Counted from the first letter of the stretch, positions 42,704 to 52,896 are shown. The stretch: DNA of 64,000 nt from Bifidobacterium psychraerophilum (GCF_000741705.1 NZ_JGZI01000010.1:744001-808000), one strand, 5' to 3'. Numbers and translations are program-made. Notes: generated from the sequence alone by a model not told the origin.

Positions 42704-42736
42704 AACAGCACGCCGCCCTTAGGCGTGCGTGCTGTT
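42704..42736 (-). terminator. terminator hairpin of ileS
   Basis: AACAGCACG pairs with its complement, extended through GCC/GGC around CTTA with a small bulge. It lies 27 bases past the ileS stop and is followed on the minus strand by TTTGCTG. Confidence 0.65.
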
Positions 42737-42762
42737 CAATCGTGCTTGGCTTGGCCTTGGAA

Positions 42763-45700
42763 CTAAGCCTTGGCCACCTCCACGCTGAGCTCCTGCGCAG
42801 CGCCGTCGCTCTCGACGGTGATCGCGGTTGCCAGGGTCTCCCCTGCGATCAGCTCTTTGAACTGTTCGATCTTGCTCACATCCGCCTCGGGCACATCAAG
42901 CTTCAACGTGATGCGGTCCGCGATGTCAAAGCCTGCATCCTTACGTGCGTCCTGCACCACGCGGATCGCATCACGGGCATAGCCTTCCGCCAGCAGATCA
43001 TCATTCAACTCGGTGTCGAGAATCACGAAGCCACCGGAGGGCAGGGCGGCCGAAACCGAGTTGGCTGCCACCTGTGCATCGCGTTCCTTGACGCTGTTAT
43101 TGACTTCATATTCGCTGGATTCAAGTGCGATCTCCCCTGAGGGTGTTTCCACAAACACCGTTCCGGAAGCATCCACATGCCAGGCTCCGGTTTTGGAAGC
43201 CTTGATGGCGAATTGCACCTGCTTGCCGAGGCGCGGACCGGCGGCACGGGCGTTGACCTTCAACTCGTGAACGATATCGAGGCCCTGTTCCGCGGCGTTC
43301 TCGATCGTGGAGAAGGCCACATCCTTCACATTGAGTTCCGATTCCAGCAGCGCCGTGTAGGGCTCGATGGCCTCCACATCTTCGACGATCACCGTGAGCT
43401 TGCTCAGCGGCTGACGCACGCGAATCTGTTCGGCCTTGCGCAGCGACAAGGTTCCGGAGACGATCTCGCGCACCTGCTCCATGGCCGAGACCAATGCCGG
43501 ATCATCACGGAGCACCAGACCCAACTCGGTTTCGGCACCGCTTGCGGTGTCGGTCACATACGGCCAATCCGCGAGATGCACGGATTCGCCACCGGTCAGA
43601 CCACGCCAGATCTCCTCGGCTTCCATCGGAGCGAGCGAGGCAATGGTCCGGGTGAAGACCTCCAGAACCGTATAGAGGGTGTTGAAGGCCCGCTCGTCTT
43701 CCTTCCAGAAACGGTCGCGGGTGTTGCGGATGTACCAGTTGGTGAGCACGTCGATGAAGTCGCTCGCCGCTTCGCAGGCATCGGCGATCGCAAAATCGTC
43801 AAGCGACTGCTGCGCCTTGACCACCAGGCGACGGGTTCTGGCCAGCAGATAGCGGTCCATCTCCGGCAGCGCGTCGATCTCTTCCGGCTTCAGGCATCGC
43901 GCCTGGTAACCCTCGCCGTTGTTCGCGGCATTCGCGTACAACGTGAAGAAGTAGTACGAGCTCCACACCGGCAGCATGACCTGACGCACGGTGTTGCGGA
44001 TGCCCTCCGCAGTCACCACCAGATTCCCGCCGCGCAGGATCGGCGAACTCATCAGGAACCAACGCATGGCATCGGAGCCGTACTTGTCGAATACGCCGTT
44101 CACATCGGGATAATTGCGCAGATGCTTGCTCATCTTCTGGCCGTCGGAACCCAGCACGATGCCGTGACAGATGACGTTCTTGAAGGCGGGCTTATCGAAC
44201 AAGGCCGTCGCCATCACGTGCAGCAGGTAGAACCATCCGCGGGTCTGACCGATGTATTCGACGATGTAGTCGCAGGGGAAATGCTGTTCGAAGTACTCCT
44301 TGTTCTCAAAGGGATAGTGGAACTGTGCGAATGGCATCGAACCGGAATCGAACCAGCAGTCGAGCACATCACTGATGCGGTGCATATGCGACTTGCCGGT
44401 CGGGTCATCGGGATTCGGGCGCGTGAGGTTATCAATCCACGGACGATGCAGATTCACCTCGCCTTTGTCATCAACCGGATAGCTGCCGAAGTCGTCTTTC
44501 AGCTCATCCAGGGAACCGTACACATCCACACGCGGGTACTTCGGGTCGTCGGACACCCACACCGGTATCGGGGAGCCCCAGAAACGGTTGCGGCTGATGG
44601 ACCAGTCGCGCGCATTCGCCAACCACTTGCCGAACTGCCCATCCTTCACATTCTCGGGGATCCAGTTGATCTCCTGGTTGTGGGCCAGCAGCCGGTCCTT
44701 GAACTTCGTCACACTGACGAACCAGCTGGAGACGGGCTTGTAGATCAGCGGGGAGCCACAGCGCCAGCAATGCGGATAGCTGTGCACGTAGCTCTTCTCC
44801 TGGAAGAGGATGGCTTTGCGATCCTCGGGGATCCCGGCCAAGGGTCCGTCTCCCGCACGCAGGTTACGGATGATCGGCATATTCGCGTCGAAGGCCTGCA
44901 TGCCTTCGTAATCCGGGCATTGCGAGGTGAATACCGCGCCGTCGTCGAGCACGTCGACGCTGCGGATGCCCTTGGCGTTGAGGGTGTTCATATCATCCTC
45001 GCCGTAGGGGGCCTGATGGACCAGTCCGGTTCCCTCGACGGTATCCACGTAGTCCGCGGTGAAAATCTGATAGGCGTTGGCGCCGGGAGTGCCATCCTCG
45101 GCCAGCGACTTCTCGTCGGAGAAGTACGGGAATACCGGCCAGTATCGCCAGCCTTCCATATCCGAGCCTTTCAGGGTGCGCAGGACCGTGAAGTCCTCTC
45201 CCAGTTCCTTGGCGTAATCCTCGACGCGTGGTGTCGCGATATAGAATTTCTTGCCTGCATACTGCCCGTTCACGGCCTGCACTTCGCTGTATTCGATGTC
45301 GGCACCGACGACGATCGCGAAGTTGGTCGGTACGGTCCAGGGCGTGGTGGTCCAGAAGACCGCGTAGGCATCGTCTTCGTCCTTCAGGCGAACGGCCACG
45401 GAAACCGTGGTGTCCTGACGGTCCTGGTACACGTCGGCATCCATGCGCAGCTCATGGTTGCTCAGGGGCGTCTGATCCTTCCAGCAGTATGGCAGCACGC
45501 GATAGCCCTGGTATGCCAGACCCTTGTCGTACAGCTGCTTGAACGCCCAGATCACGGACTCCATGTACGGCACGTTGAGGGTCTTGTACCCATGCTCGAA
45601 ATCAACCCAACGGGCCTGACGGTGGACGTAGTCCTTCCACTCCTCGGTGTACTTCAACACCGAAGTGCGGCAGGCATCGTTGAACTTCGCGATGCCCATC

Positions 45701-46125
45701 TGCTCGATTTCGTCAACGCTTTCGATGCCAAGCTCACGCTGGGCCTCAAGCTCCGCTGGCAGGCCGTGCGTATCCCAGCCGAATACCCTGTTGACCTTGT
45801 GACCCTTCATCGTCTGGTAACGGGGAATCACATCCTTGGCGTAGCCGGTCAGCAGATGGCCGTAATGAGGAAGCCCGTTGGCGAATGGGGGTCCGTCGAA
45901 GAACACGAACTCGTTGTTGTAGTGTTCACCGGAGTCATGTTCGTCAATGGACTTCTGGAAGGTATTGTTCTCATCCCAGTATTTGAGAGTGTCCACTTCC
46001 ATTTGCGGGAAGTCTGGATTCGGCGTAACAGCCTGGGCCTCAGCATCCGTCGAAGCTTTCGGATACACATTGCCCGGACGCGCGTCGTTCTGATTTACAC
46101 CATGGGAAGCTGTGGTATCACTCAC
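42763..46125 (-). CDS. ileS: isoleucyl-tRNA synthetase
   Basis: Charges tRNA-Ile with isoleucine. 1120 residues, the long eukaryote-like type found in many Actinobacteria. HIGH-type motif: GLPHYGHLL. FGWDTHGLPAELEAQREL is also present. The editing domain lies in the middle, and the KMSKS-type motif is GQKMSKHLRNYPDV. The C-terminal anticodon-binding region is about 700-1120. Start: GTG 46125, preceded by GAGGAG six bases upstream (the frame stays open to 46146 but has no ribosome site). The same GAGGAG is the target of the T-box sequestrator directly upstream. Confidence 0.96.
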   Translation of the reverse strand: MSDTTASHGVNQNDARPGNVYPKASTDAEAQAVTPNPDFPQMEVDTLKYWDENNTFQKSIDEHDSGEHYNNEFVFFDGPPFANGLPHYGHLLTGYAKDVIPRYQTMKGHKVNRVFGWDTHGLPAELEAQRELGIESVDEIEQMGIAKFNDACRTSVLKYTEEWKDYVHRQARWVDFEHGYKTLNVPYMESVIWAFKQLYDKGLAYQGYRVLPYCWKDQTPLSNHELRMDADVYQDRQDTTVSVAVRLKDEDDAYAVFWTTTPWTVPTNFAIVVGADIEYSEVQAVNGQYAGKKFYIATPRVEDYAKELGEDFTVLRTLKGSDMEGWRYWPVFPYFSDEKSLAEDGTPGANAYQIFTADYVDTVEGTGLVHQAPYGEDDMNTLNAKGIRSVDVLDDGAVFTSQCPDYEGMQAFDANMPIIRNLRAGDGPLAGIPEDRKAILFQEKSYVHSYPHCWRCGSPLIYKPVSSWFVSVTKFKDRLLAHNQEINWIPENVKDGQFGKWLANARDWSISRNRFWGSPIPVWVSDDPKYPRVDVYGSLDELKDDFGSYPVDDKGEVNLHRPWIDNLTRPNPDDPTGKSHMHRISDVLDCWFDSGSMPFAQFHYPFENKEYFEQHFPCDYIVEYIGQTRGWFYLLHVMATALFDKPAFKNVICHGIVLGSDGQKMSKHLRNYPDVNGVFDKYGSDAMRWFLMSSPILRGGNLVVTAEGIRNTVRQVMLPVWSSYYFFTLYANAANNGEGYQARCLKPEEIDALPEMDRYLLARTRRLVVKAQQSLDDFAIADACEAASDFIDVLTNWYIRNTRDRFWKEDERAFNTLYTVLEVFTRTIASLAPMEAEEIWRGLTGGESVHLADWPYVTDTASGAETELGLVLRDDPALVSAMEQVREIVSGTLSLRKAEQIRVRQPLSKLTVIVEDVEAIEPYTALLESELNVKDVAFSTIENAAEQGLDIVHELKVNARAAGPRLGKQVQFAIKASKTGAWHVDASGTVFVETPSGEIALESSEYEVNNSVKERDAQVAANSVSAALPSGGFVILDTELNDDLLAEGYARDAIRVVQDARKDAGFDIADRITLKLDVPEADVSKIEQFKELIAGETLATAITVESDGAAQELSVEVAKA

Positions 46126-46392
46126 TGCAATCTCCTCGTTCGTCACTTCGTAACTTCAGTCACTTGACGAGGACGATGCTCCGCACCCTGTGGCGCGATT
46201 CACCGCGGTACCACCCCGCTTGCTGCGTGAGATGCACAAGACATGCTCCAACAGCCGCTTGATACAGGCTATGTCGGGCCAACCCGCCGGTTCTACTGAG
46301 AATCGTCCGCAGGCCTGGGCCTGCATGCCGTTTCCGTTCTTCCGAAGACTCCCCGCTGATAACGGATCATCGCCACAACGAAGCCAATCATA
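46126..46392 (-). promoter_or_regulatory. T-box riboswitch (translational type) and promoter of ileS
   Basis: Senses uncharged tRNA-Ile. The T-box motif GGTGGTACCGCGG (46203-46215, minus strand) carries the UGG that pairs with the tRNA acceptor end. Downstream, TCCTCGT (46167-46173) can pair with ACGAGGA (46133-46139), which contains the ribosome site. There is no terminator U-tract, as in translational T-boxes of actinobacterial ileS (established). The extended -10 element TGTTATGAT with TATGAT at 46387-46392 gives a start near 46380. The specifier is expected in Stem I. GATGATCCG is a candidate but the loop was not resolved by eye. Confidence 0.88.
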
Positions 46393-46497
46393 ACACCCGG
46401 CCGGGCACACCGGATACGGTTTCACCAGTACAGCGGATTCCGCATCTCTTCGTCCGGAGACCCTCGCCGTGAAGCGGCTTCCCGCCACGATCCGGCT

Positions 46498-47766
46498 TCA
46501 CCCTTGGAAGACGTCCGGATGGTTCGGGTCGCCGGGAATCTCAGGCATGGTGCCTTCGAGCCCGAGGAATTCCTGCCAGAATCCCAAAGGTTGTCCGTAT
46601 GGGCCGGCGTTATGCCCTTGGGCCTGGATATTGGCTTTGGCCTCCAGCACATCCTCTTCGGTGATGCCATCGAAGTAGGTCTGCAGTCTGCTGAACCGGC
46701 GTTCATCGTAGAACAGTTCGTTGATGATTTCCGTCAGGCGCTCGACCCGTTCCAGTGGAAGGGAATCCCAATGCCTCAGTTCGACGAAGTTCTTCAGACG
46801 CACATCATTGAAATGCGTTGAAAGGATGTGGTTGATCTCATATTCATTCAGGGGGCGATCGGGATAGATTTCGGCGGCATTCTCATGCCATGCGATCATA
46901 TGCGGGTCGGGAACGGTATCCTTCAGCTCCGGTGTATGAGTCAGATCAGCGAACATCATCGGGGTGCTCAGCACATCGACCGCATAATCCTCCCAGCCGA
47001 AATGAGGGTTGAACAGACCTGGCGTGAGCCCGGTGCGTTGAGGATCCATCCAATCCCACATTCGTTGGCGGAGCAGCGGGTATGGATTGCGCTCCCCCTC
47101 GCAGAATGGCGAGTTCCTGAAGAACCAGGCCAGAATCGGCCCTATGGCCGAAGCGATACGCATTTTGGCGATGGCATCGCTTTCATCCTTGAAATCGATG
47201 CTCACCTGAGTGGCGGAGGAACAGCGCATCATCATGGGTCCACATTCACCGATTCGGCCCAGGTATGCGTTCATGGCCTTATAGCGGCTTTTCGGGTTCA
47301 GAGGGACATCCGCGTAGGACGATACCGGTTGATACCCGTATTCGATCAGACGGAAGCCCAGATCCTTGGTTATCGCGTCGACCTCACGCCGAAAGGCCAG
47401 ATAGGAGGCGTTGACCTCGCGTGGGCTGTGCAGGACTCCAAGGGAACATTCGAACTGCCCGCCTGGTTCCAGCGATACCGCGACTCCGGGACGCGCCAGT
47501 CCCACCAGATGACCGTTCTCCCAGTATTCCTTTTCGGGATCGTATCGTGGCGCAAGGCGTTTGAGCAGCGTTTCTATGCCATTCGCCTCGAAATAGGTCA
47601 CAGCCGTGTCCGAACCGTTATGGACAGGCAGATGCTCGATCTCGATGCCGAAGCCGAAGTCCTCCCGGGATTTCGAGCCGCTTTCAAAAAGACCGACGAG
47701 GCTCTCGACATGCTTCGGATTCGCCGTGGCGAGCATGTGAGCAAAATTGACCCGTTTGCTATTCAT
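46498..47766 (-). CDS. glutamate-cysteine ligase family (GCS2/EgtA-like)
   Basis: 422 residues of the GCS2/plant-type gamma-glutamylcysteine synthetase group. Family blocks: FGFGIEIEHLPV near the N-terminus, LEPGGQFECSLG, MMMRCSSATQVSIDF and VELRHWDSLP. The reaction would be ATP-dependent ligation of glutamate and cysteine, the first step of glutathione or related thiol synthesis. No glutathione synthetase or ergothioneine gene is adjacent. Start ATG 47766 has TACCAT six bases upstream and no Shine-Dalgarno (possibly leaderless). A TTG at 47814 with AGGTGAT is an alternative start. Confidence 0.85.
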   Translation of the reverse strand: MNSKRVNFAHMLATANPKHVESLVGLFESGSKSREDFGFGIEIEHLPVHNGSDTAVTYFEANGIETLLKRLAPRYDPEKEYWENGHLVGLARPGVAVSLEPGGQFECSLGVLHSPREVNASYLAFRREVDAITKDLGFRLIEYGYQPVSSYADVPLNPKSRYKAMNAYLGRIGECGPMMMRCSSATQVSIDFKDESDAIAKMRIASAIGPILAWFFRNSPFCEGERNPYPLLRQRMWDWMDPQRTGLTPGLFNPHFGWEDYAVDVLSTPMMFADLTHTPELKDTVPDPHMIAWHENAAEIYPDRPLNEYEINHILSTHFNDVRLKNFVELRHWDSLPLERVERLTEIINELFYDERRFSRLQTYFDGITEEDVLEAKANIQAQGHNAGPYGQPLGFWQEFLGLEGTMPEIPGDPNHPDVFQG

Positions 47767-47854
47767 GCTTTGATGGTATTGCACTACCCGTGTTCGACCG
47801 GCTAAAACATCCAAATCACCTATACGAATAATCGATGACGACTTGACGGCGGGC

Positions 47855-50800
47855 TCAGCAGCAAGCGTCGGGGGCGGTATTCGTCCCCTGCTTCTTGGCC
47901 GCCGCGATCATCAGCTTGATTCGGTTGAGCTGATTCGCCTCGGATGCTCCGGGATCGTAGTCGATCGAGACGATATTCGCATTGGGGTATTCCCGTCGAA
48001 TCTTGCCGAACATTCCACGTCCGGTCACATGGTTGGGCAGACAGGCGAAGGGTTGCGCGCACACGATGTTGGGCGTTCCCGACTCCACCAGATCCACGAT
48101 TTCCCCGGTGAGCAGCCACCCCTCACCGGCCTGGACGCCAAGCGATGTTACCGTGCTCGCTTTGCGCCGCAGCTCGTTGATCGATACAGGGACATCGAAT
48201 TTGCCATGCGTCGAAGCCAAGGCCTTCAACATCGGACGACGATATCCCTCCGCCATGCTGAGCAGCAGCTTCTTCACCCAGGTATTGCCCCCGGTGCCGA
48301 GATGCTCTTCGTTCCATTCGGCATTCGACATGCCGTTGATCATGAAGTCGCAGATTCCCGGAAGCACCGCTTCGCAGTCCTGGCTTTCGATCACGTCGAT
48401 AACGTGGTTATTCGCATCAGGATGGTATTTGACCAGGATCTCCCCGACCACTCCCACGCGGGGTTTACGTGCGACATTCTTCAAGGGCAGCTCATCGAAG
48501 GCCCTGACCATATTCCTCATCAGCTTCGTGTAGCGCATACGCCCATAGCCGTAGAGCTTCCTGGCTGTTTCGGAAAGGCCATGATGTTCCAGATTCTCAC
48601 GGATGATGGCATTCCATAGGCTGTACAGCTGATTCGCCGTTCCCGATTCCTCCTCATACGGCCGCACACGCAGGAGGCATTCCATCAGCGCATCGCCCAG
48701 ATAGAAAGCCTTGACGGCCCGGTGCAGCAAGGTCGGCGTGGCCTTGAGACCTGGATTGGCGTTCAAGCCTTTGACGCTCAGGGTGATGATCGGCACGTAA
48801 CCGAAACCCGCGTCCTCCATCGCCTTGCGCAGCAAGCCGAAGTAATTGGTCGCCCTGCACATACCGCCGGTCTGTGTGACGATGACCGCGCATGTGTGCG
48901 GATCGTAGGCACCCGTCAAAAAGGCGTTCACCAATTGCCCGACGATGATGATCGCGGGGAAGCAGGCATCGTTATTCACATATTTGATACCGGTATTGAT
49001 GTCTTCCTGGCTGGCCTTCTCAAGCAGCCTGAAGTCATAGCCGCCACTGCGGAAAACCGATTCCAGTAGGGAGAAGTGGACAGGGGACATCTGCGGCGCA
49101 AGCACCGTGTACTTATGCCCCATGCTCTTGCTGAAAGGCCTGACCTTCGCATACCGGGCCATTGCGGAATCATGTTTCGGCCCTTTCCCATCGGCCCTGC
49201 GGCCAGAACCGCCACTGCCGCCGCTGCCCGCCCCACGCTCCTCGTCCTGCACGGGCATGCCTTCACGCTTGCGGATCACTCCGGGATCCGAAAGACCTTG
49301 CCGCCCCTGAGGTGATGCGGGGGAACCGTCGCGCTCCTCAACGGCCGCCTTCAGCGAGCGCAGGCGAATCTTGGCAGCACCGAGATTGGAGACCTCGTCG
49401 ATTTTGAGTTGCGTATAGACGTCATCCTTGTCGGCGAGGATCTCCTGCACCTGATCGGTGGTGATCGCGTCGATTCCGCAACCGAAGCTGACCATCTGCA
49501 CCAGCTGCAGATTCTTGTATCCTCCGACGAAACGTGCCGCTTCGTACAGTCGGGAGTGGTATGCCCACTGGTTCTCGACGCGCAGCGGCATACGTTCATG
49601 CCCCTCATATGAGGGAACGGTTTTGCGGAAACCGTCGGCATTCTTATTCGACTCGATGGCCCGTTGACCGTGCTCATCCACAAAAGCGCTGAAATCAGGC
49701 ATCCGCTTGGGATTCAACTCGCATATCGAATCCTCGGAGAGCACCACCATGCCCAACGAGCAGATGGTTTCAGGAATGCCATGGTTGATCTCCGGATCCA
49801 CGTGATACGGCCTTCCGGCAAGAACGATGCCCCGGGTGTTATGCTCACGCATATATGCCAGGGCGCGCAGGCCCTCCTGGCGCACATCGTTTTTGAAGAC
49901 GGCATCCTCACGGTATGCGGCCTTCACCGCCAGACGGGCCTCATCCTCGCTCACCCCGGACCAGGAGAAGATATCCACGATCCGTTCGACCAGCTTCTCC
50001 CTATCCGACAGATTCACGTAGGGTCTCAGGAAGCGGACGCCCGGCTGCTGGAGTCTGGTCAGATTGGCTTCGATGACGACCGGATAGTGGGCGACCACCG
50101 GACAGTTGTATTTGTTGTCGGCGTCGGGGGCCAACTCCTGTTCATAGGTCACACAGGGATAGAAGATGGTCGTAACGCCTTTATCCAGCAAGGACTCGAT
50201 ATGGCCGTGCACGAGTTTCGCCGGATAGCAGATGTTCTCCGACGCGATGGAATCCATGCCCTGTTCGAAGACCTCGTGATTCGAGCGTCCCGAGATCATC
50301 ACGCGGAATCCGAGCGAGGTCAGCAACGTGAACCAGAAGGGGTAATCCTCATACATGTTGAGCACACGTGGGATGCCGATGTCTCCGCGTGTGGCCTTGG
50401 CCGGGGTCAGACGGCGATAGGCGAAGGCACGCTTGTATTTGAAGTCATACAGGTTGGGGCGATCGGAACGCTGCTTGCTTCTGTCCCCACCACGCTCGCA
50501 ACGGTTGCCGGTTACGTAGCGTGACCCATCCTGGAATTCCGTAACCGTGAGCTTGCAATGGTTCTGGCATAGATTGCAGACGTCGTGGGTGCTCTGCATG
50601 GACAGGCCATCGAGATCCTCGCCCATCAGTATCGAGCTGCGGCTCCGCCTCCCGGGGATACGCTCGGATGCGGCATCACTGGACGCGCCTTCGTCCGTCT
50701 CCTGATCGCCGGAGGCATCGAGGGCACCGTTGTGAGCAACGCCGTGTCCATTCGCACTGCTCTCATCAACGCTGTCTTTATCAACACTGTCCTCATCGGT

Positions 50801-52696
50801 ACTGCTCTCATCAACGCTGTCTTCATCAACACAGTGGATTCTGGCAGTCAGCGCGGCACCGTAGGCCCCCATCAGTCCGGCTATATTCGGCCTGGTCACC
50901 TCCCGGCCTGTCAGCAGTTCGAAGGCCCTGAGCACGGCATCGTTGAGGAAGGTCCCACCCTGCACCACAACCGTTGATCCCAGCGCCTGAGGATCACGCA
51001 ACTTGATCACCTTATACAGTGCGTTACGAACCACTGAGTAGCACAAGCCCGCGGCGATGTCCTCCGGTGTGGCCCCCTCCTTCTGGGCTTGCTTCACCGA
51101 GGAGTTCATGAACACCGTGCAACGCGAACCCAAATCGACGGGGGCCTTCGACGCCAGGGCCTGCCTGGTGAATTCCTGAATATCGATACCCAGGGATTGC
51201 GCGAAGGTCTGCAGGAAGGATCCGCATCCCGAAGAGCAGGCCTCATTGACGCAGATGGAATCGATCACGCCCGAGGTCACCGACATGTATTTCATGTCCT
51301 GCCCGCCAATATCGATCACCGATGTGACTCCCGGGCTGATCTCCTCAGCGGCTCGATAATGTGCCATCGTTTCCACGACACCCTCATCGATATGCAGCCC
51401 GGCCTTGATCAATCCTTCGCCATAGCCGGTCGCACATGCACGAGCGATATAGCAGTCCGCCGGCAGCGATGACTGTATGTCGCGGACGATGTCCGCCGCG
51501 GCGAGCAGGGGGTTTTCCTGATGGGTGGCGTATGTGGACCACACGATGGTCTTGTCATCATCGATCAGGGTCGCCTTGATGGTGGTGCTGCCCGCATCGA
51601 CTCCCAGGAACAGCGGTCCCTTTGCCTCTGCGAGCCGCCCGACCGGAATCGTCGCATCCGCATGGCGTCGATTGAAGGCCTCGCGTTCAGACTGATCGGC
51701 GAAGAAAGGCCGAAGAGTCCTTGCCTGGGAGGGCAGGGATTCCAACATCTTCAACGCCGCTATCAGACCATGGAGGGAGTGCAGATCATCACTCGTGATC
51801 GCAGAGCTCCCCTTGGACTCCCCCCTTGCCTCGTCGTTGCCGGATTCGCCCTCGCCCGTGGCCATCAGGGCGGCTCCGTATGCGACGAAGAGGTGCGCAT
51901 CGGCAGGAACGATGTATCGTTGCGCCTTGCCTTCCAGAATGCTTTTGAATGCCTCCTGGAGCTCGGACATGAAGAACAGCGGGCCACCCAGGAACACGAC
52001 ATTGCCCCGTATCGGCCTGCCACAGGCGAGTCCTGAAATCGTCTGGGTGGCCACCGCCGCGAAGATGGAAGCGGCCAGGTCCTTTTTGTCGGCTCCGTCA
52101 TTGATCAGGGGCTGAAGATCGGATTTGGCGAACACACCGCATCGTGAAGCGATCGGATAGATGGTCTCGTGCTGTGCCGCCAACTCATTGAGACCCTGCG
52201 CATCGACGTTGAGCAGGGTCGCCATCTGATCGATGAAGGCCCCTGTCCCGCCCGCGCAGGAACCGTTCATGCGCTGCTCCGGCGTCGGCTTGAGATATGT
52301 GATCTTCGCGTCTTCGCCACCCAATTCGATGATGACGTCGGCCTCGGGATTGGTCGTGTTGATCGCCTCGGTTTCCGCGATCACCTCCTGGACGAATGCT
52401 GCGCCCAGCTGCGAGGCCAGGCCAAGCCCACCCGAACCGGTGATTGCGATTCGAAGGGAATGGTTGTCCTGACCGACTTTCTTCAGGCAGGTAGCTATAT
52501 CCTCCAGAAGTTCGGCGACGCATTTGCGGACATTCGCATGATGCCGTCTGTAATCGCTGTAGAGCGCATCCGAGAGCTTGTCGGACTCCCCCAAGACCAC
52601 GGCTTTCACGGTTGTGGAGCCGACATCGAGCCCGACCCTCAATGGTCGCTTCTGATGGTCATCGGCATGCATATCATGTGTTCCGGCGTCTATCAT
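47855..52696 (-). CDS. giant 2-hydroxyacyl-CoA dehydratase activase-related protein
   Basis: 1613 residues. Two successive BadF/BcrA-type ASKHA ATPase modules (about 20-270 and 355-640), each starting with a phosphate-binding loop (VGLDVGSTTVKAVVL, LGVDAGSTTIKATLID) and carrying the Cys of the 4Fe-4S activase (GSCAGGTGAFIDQMA, ACSSGCGSFLQTFA). An Asp/Ser repeat linker follows. Then comes a DUF2229 domain with a CxxCxxxC-like start (VCNLCQNHCKLTV) and an HgdB-like region (PFWFTLLTSLGFRVMIS, CFPAIIIVGQLVNAF, GGMCRATNYFG). The protein ends ...APDACC. It is a self-contained version of the activator and dehydratase-like parts, seen in Bifidobacterium and other anaerobes, with unknown substrate. 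Start ATG 52696 has AAGGGG five bases upstream. Confidence 0.9.
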   Translation of the reverse strand: MIDAGTHDMHADDHQKRPLRVGLDVGSTTVKAVVLGESDKLSDALYSDYRRHHANVRKCVAELLEDIATCLKKVGQDNHSLRIAITGSGGLGLASQLGAAFVQEVIAETEAINTTNPEADVIIELGGEDAKITYLKPTPEQRMNGSCAGGTGAFIDQMATLLNVDAQGLNELAAQHETIYPIASRCGVFAKSDLQPLINDGADKKDLAASIFAAVATQTISGLACGRPIRGNVVFLGGPLFFMSELQEAFKSILEGKAQRYIVPADAHLFVAYGAALMATGEGESGNDEARGESKGSSAITSDDLHSLHGLIAALKMLESLPSQARTLRPFFADQSEREAFNRRHADATIPVGRLAEAKGPLFLGVDAGSTTIKATLIDDDKTIVWSTYATHQENPLLAAADIVRDIQSSLPADCYIARACATGYGEGLIKAGLHIDEGVVETMAHYRAAEEISPGVTSVIDIGGQDMKYMSVTSGVIDSICVNEACSSGCGSFLQTFAQSLGIDIQEFTRQALASKAPVDLGSRCTVFMNSSVKQAQKEGATPEDIAAGLCYSVVRNALYKVIKLRDPQALGSTVVVQGGTFLNDAVLRAFELLTGREVTRPNIAGLMGAYGAALTARIHCVDEDSVDESSTDEDSVDKDSVDESSANGHGVAHNGALDASGDQETDEGASSDAASERIPGRRSRSSILMGEDLDGLSMQSTHDVCNLCQNHCKLTVTEFQDGSRYVTGNRCERGGDRSKQRSDRPNLYDFKYKRAFAYRRLTPAKATRGDIGIPRVLNMYEDYPFWFTLLTSLGFRVMISGRSNHEVFEQGMDSIASENICYPAKLVHGHIESLLDKGVTTIFYPCVTYEQELAPDADNKYNCPVVAHYPVVIEANLTRLQQPGVRFLRPYVNLSDREKLVERIVDIFSWSGVSEDEARLAVKAAYREDAVFKNDVRQEGLRALAYMREHNTRGIVLAGRPYHVDPEINHGIPETICSLGMVVLSEDSICELNPKRMPDFSAFVDEHGQRAIESNKNADGFRKTVPSYEGHERMPLRVENQWAYHSRLYEAARFVGGYKNLQLVQMVSFGCGIDAITTDQVQEILADKDDVYTQLKIDEVSNLGAAKIRLRSLKAAVEERDGSPASPQGRQGLSDPGVIRKREGMPVQDEERGAGSGGSGGSGRRADGKGPKHDSAMARYAKVRPFSKSMGHKYTVLAPQMSPVHFSLLESVFRSGGYDFRLLEKASQEDINTGIKYVNNDACFPAIIIVGQLVNAFLTGAYDPHTCAVIVTQTGGMCRATNYFGLLRKAMEDAGFGYVPIITLSVKGLNANPGLKATPTLLHRAVKAFYLGDALMECLLRVRPYEEESGTANQLYSLWNAIIRENLEHHGLSETARKLYGYGRMRYTKLMRNMVRAFDELPLKNVARKPRVGVVGEILVKYHPDANNHVIDVIESQDCEAVLPGICDFMINGMSNAEWNEEHLGTGGNTWVKKLLLSMAEGYRRPMLKALASTHGKFDVPVSINELRRKASTVTSLGVQAGEGWLLTGEIVDLVESGTPNIVCAQPFACLPNHVTGRGMFGKIRREYPNANIVSIDYDPGASEANQLNRIKLMIAAAKKQGTNTAPDACC
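50756..50833. repeat. 45-bp in-frame tandem repeat in the activase gene
   Basis: A 45-base unit starting at 50756 repeats at 50801 with one change before the second copy ends at about 50833. Shorter 15-base words recur inside. It encodes the DES/DEDSV-type linker between ASKHA module 2 and DUF2229. The length is a multiple of three, so copy number may vary without frameshift. Confidence 0.8.
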
Positions 52697-52896
52697 CCGA
52701 ACCCCTTTTCGACACTGTGACTGTGCCGTTGCACGCGGTTTCCGCCACGTTTCTCCTCATCCTGCACATGTCAGGCAACTCCGGCAACATCCCGGTGCCA
52801 CCGTCCGGCACCTCTCCAATGCTGCAACTGTCACGGCATGCACGAGCAGCTTCTACATTAACCGATGCCAACCCCATAACACGGTAAGCTCGTGAA

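Noticed and set aside
46126-46146. GTG at 46146 as the ileS start
   Set aside because: It lacks a ribosome site. The GAGGAG lies inside that extension and correctly spaced from the GTG at 46125.
43177-46167. A 996-residue open frame antisense to ileS
   Set aside because: The opposite strand encodes a complete IleS with all motifs. The antisense frame has no domain and reflects GC-rich codon structure.
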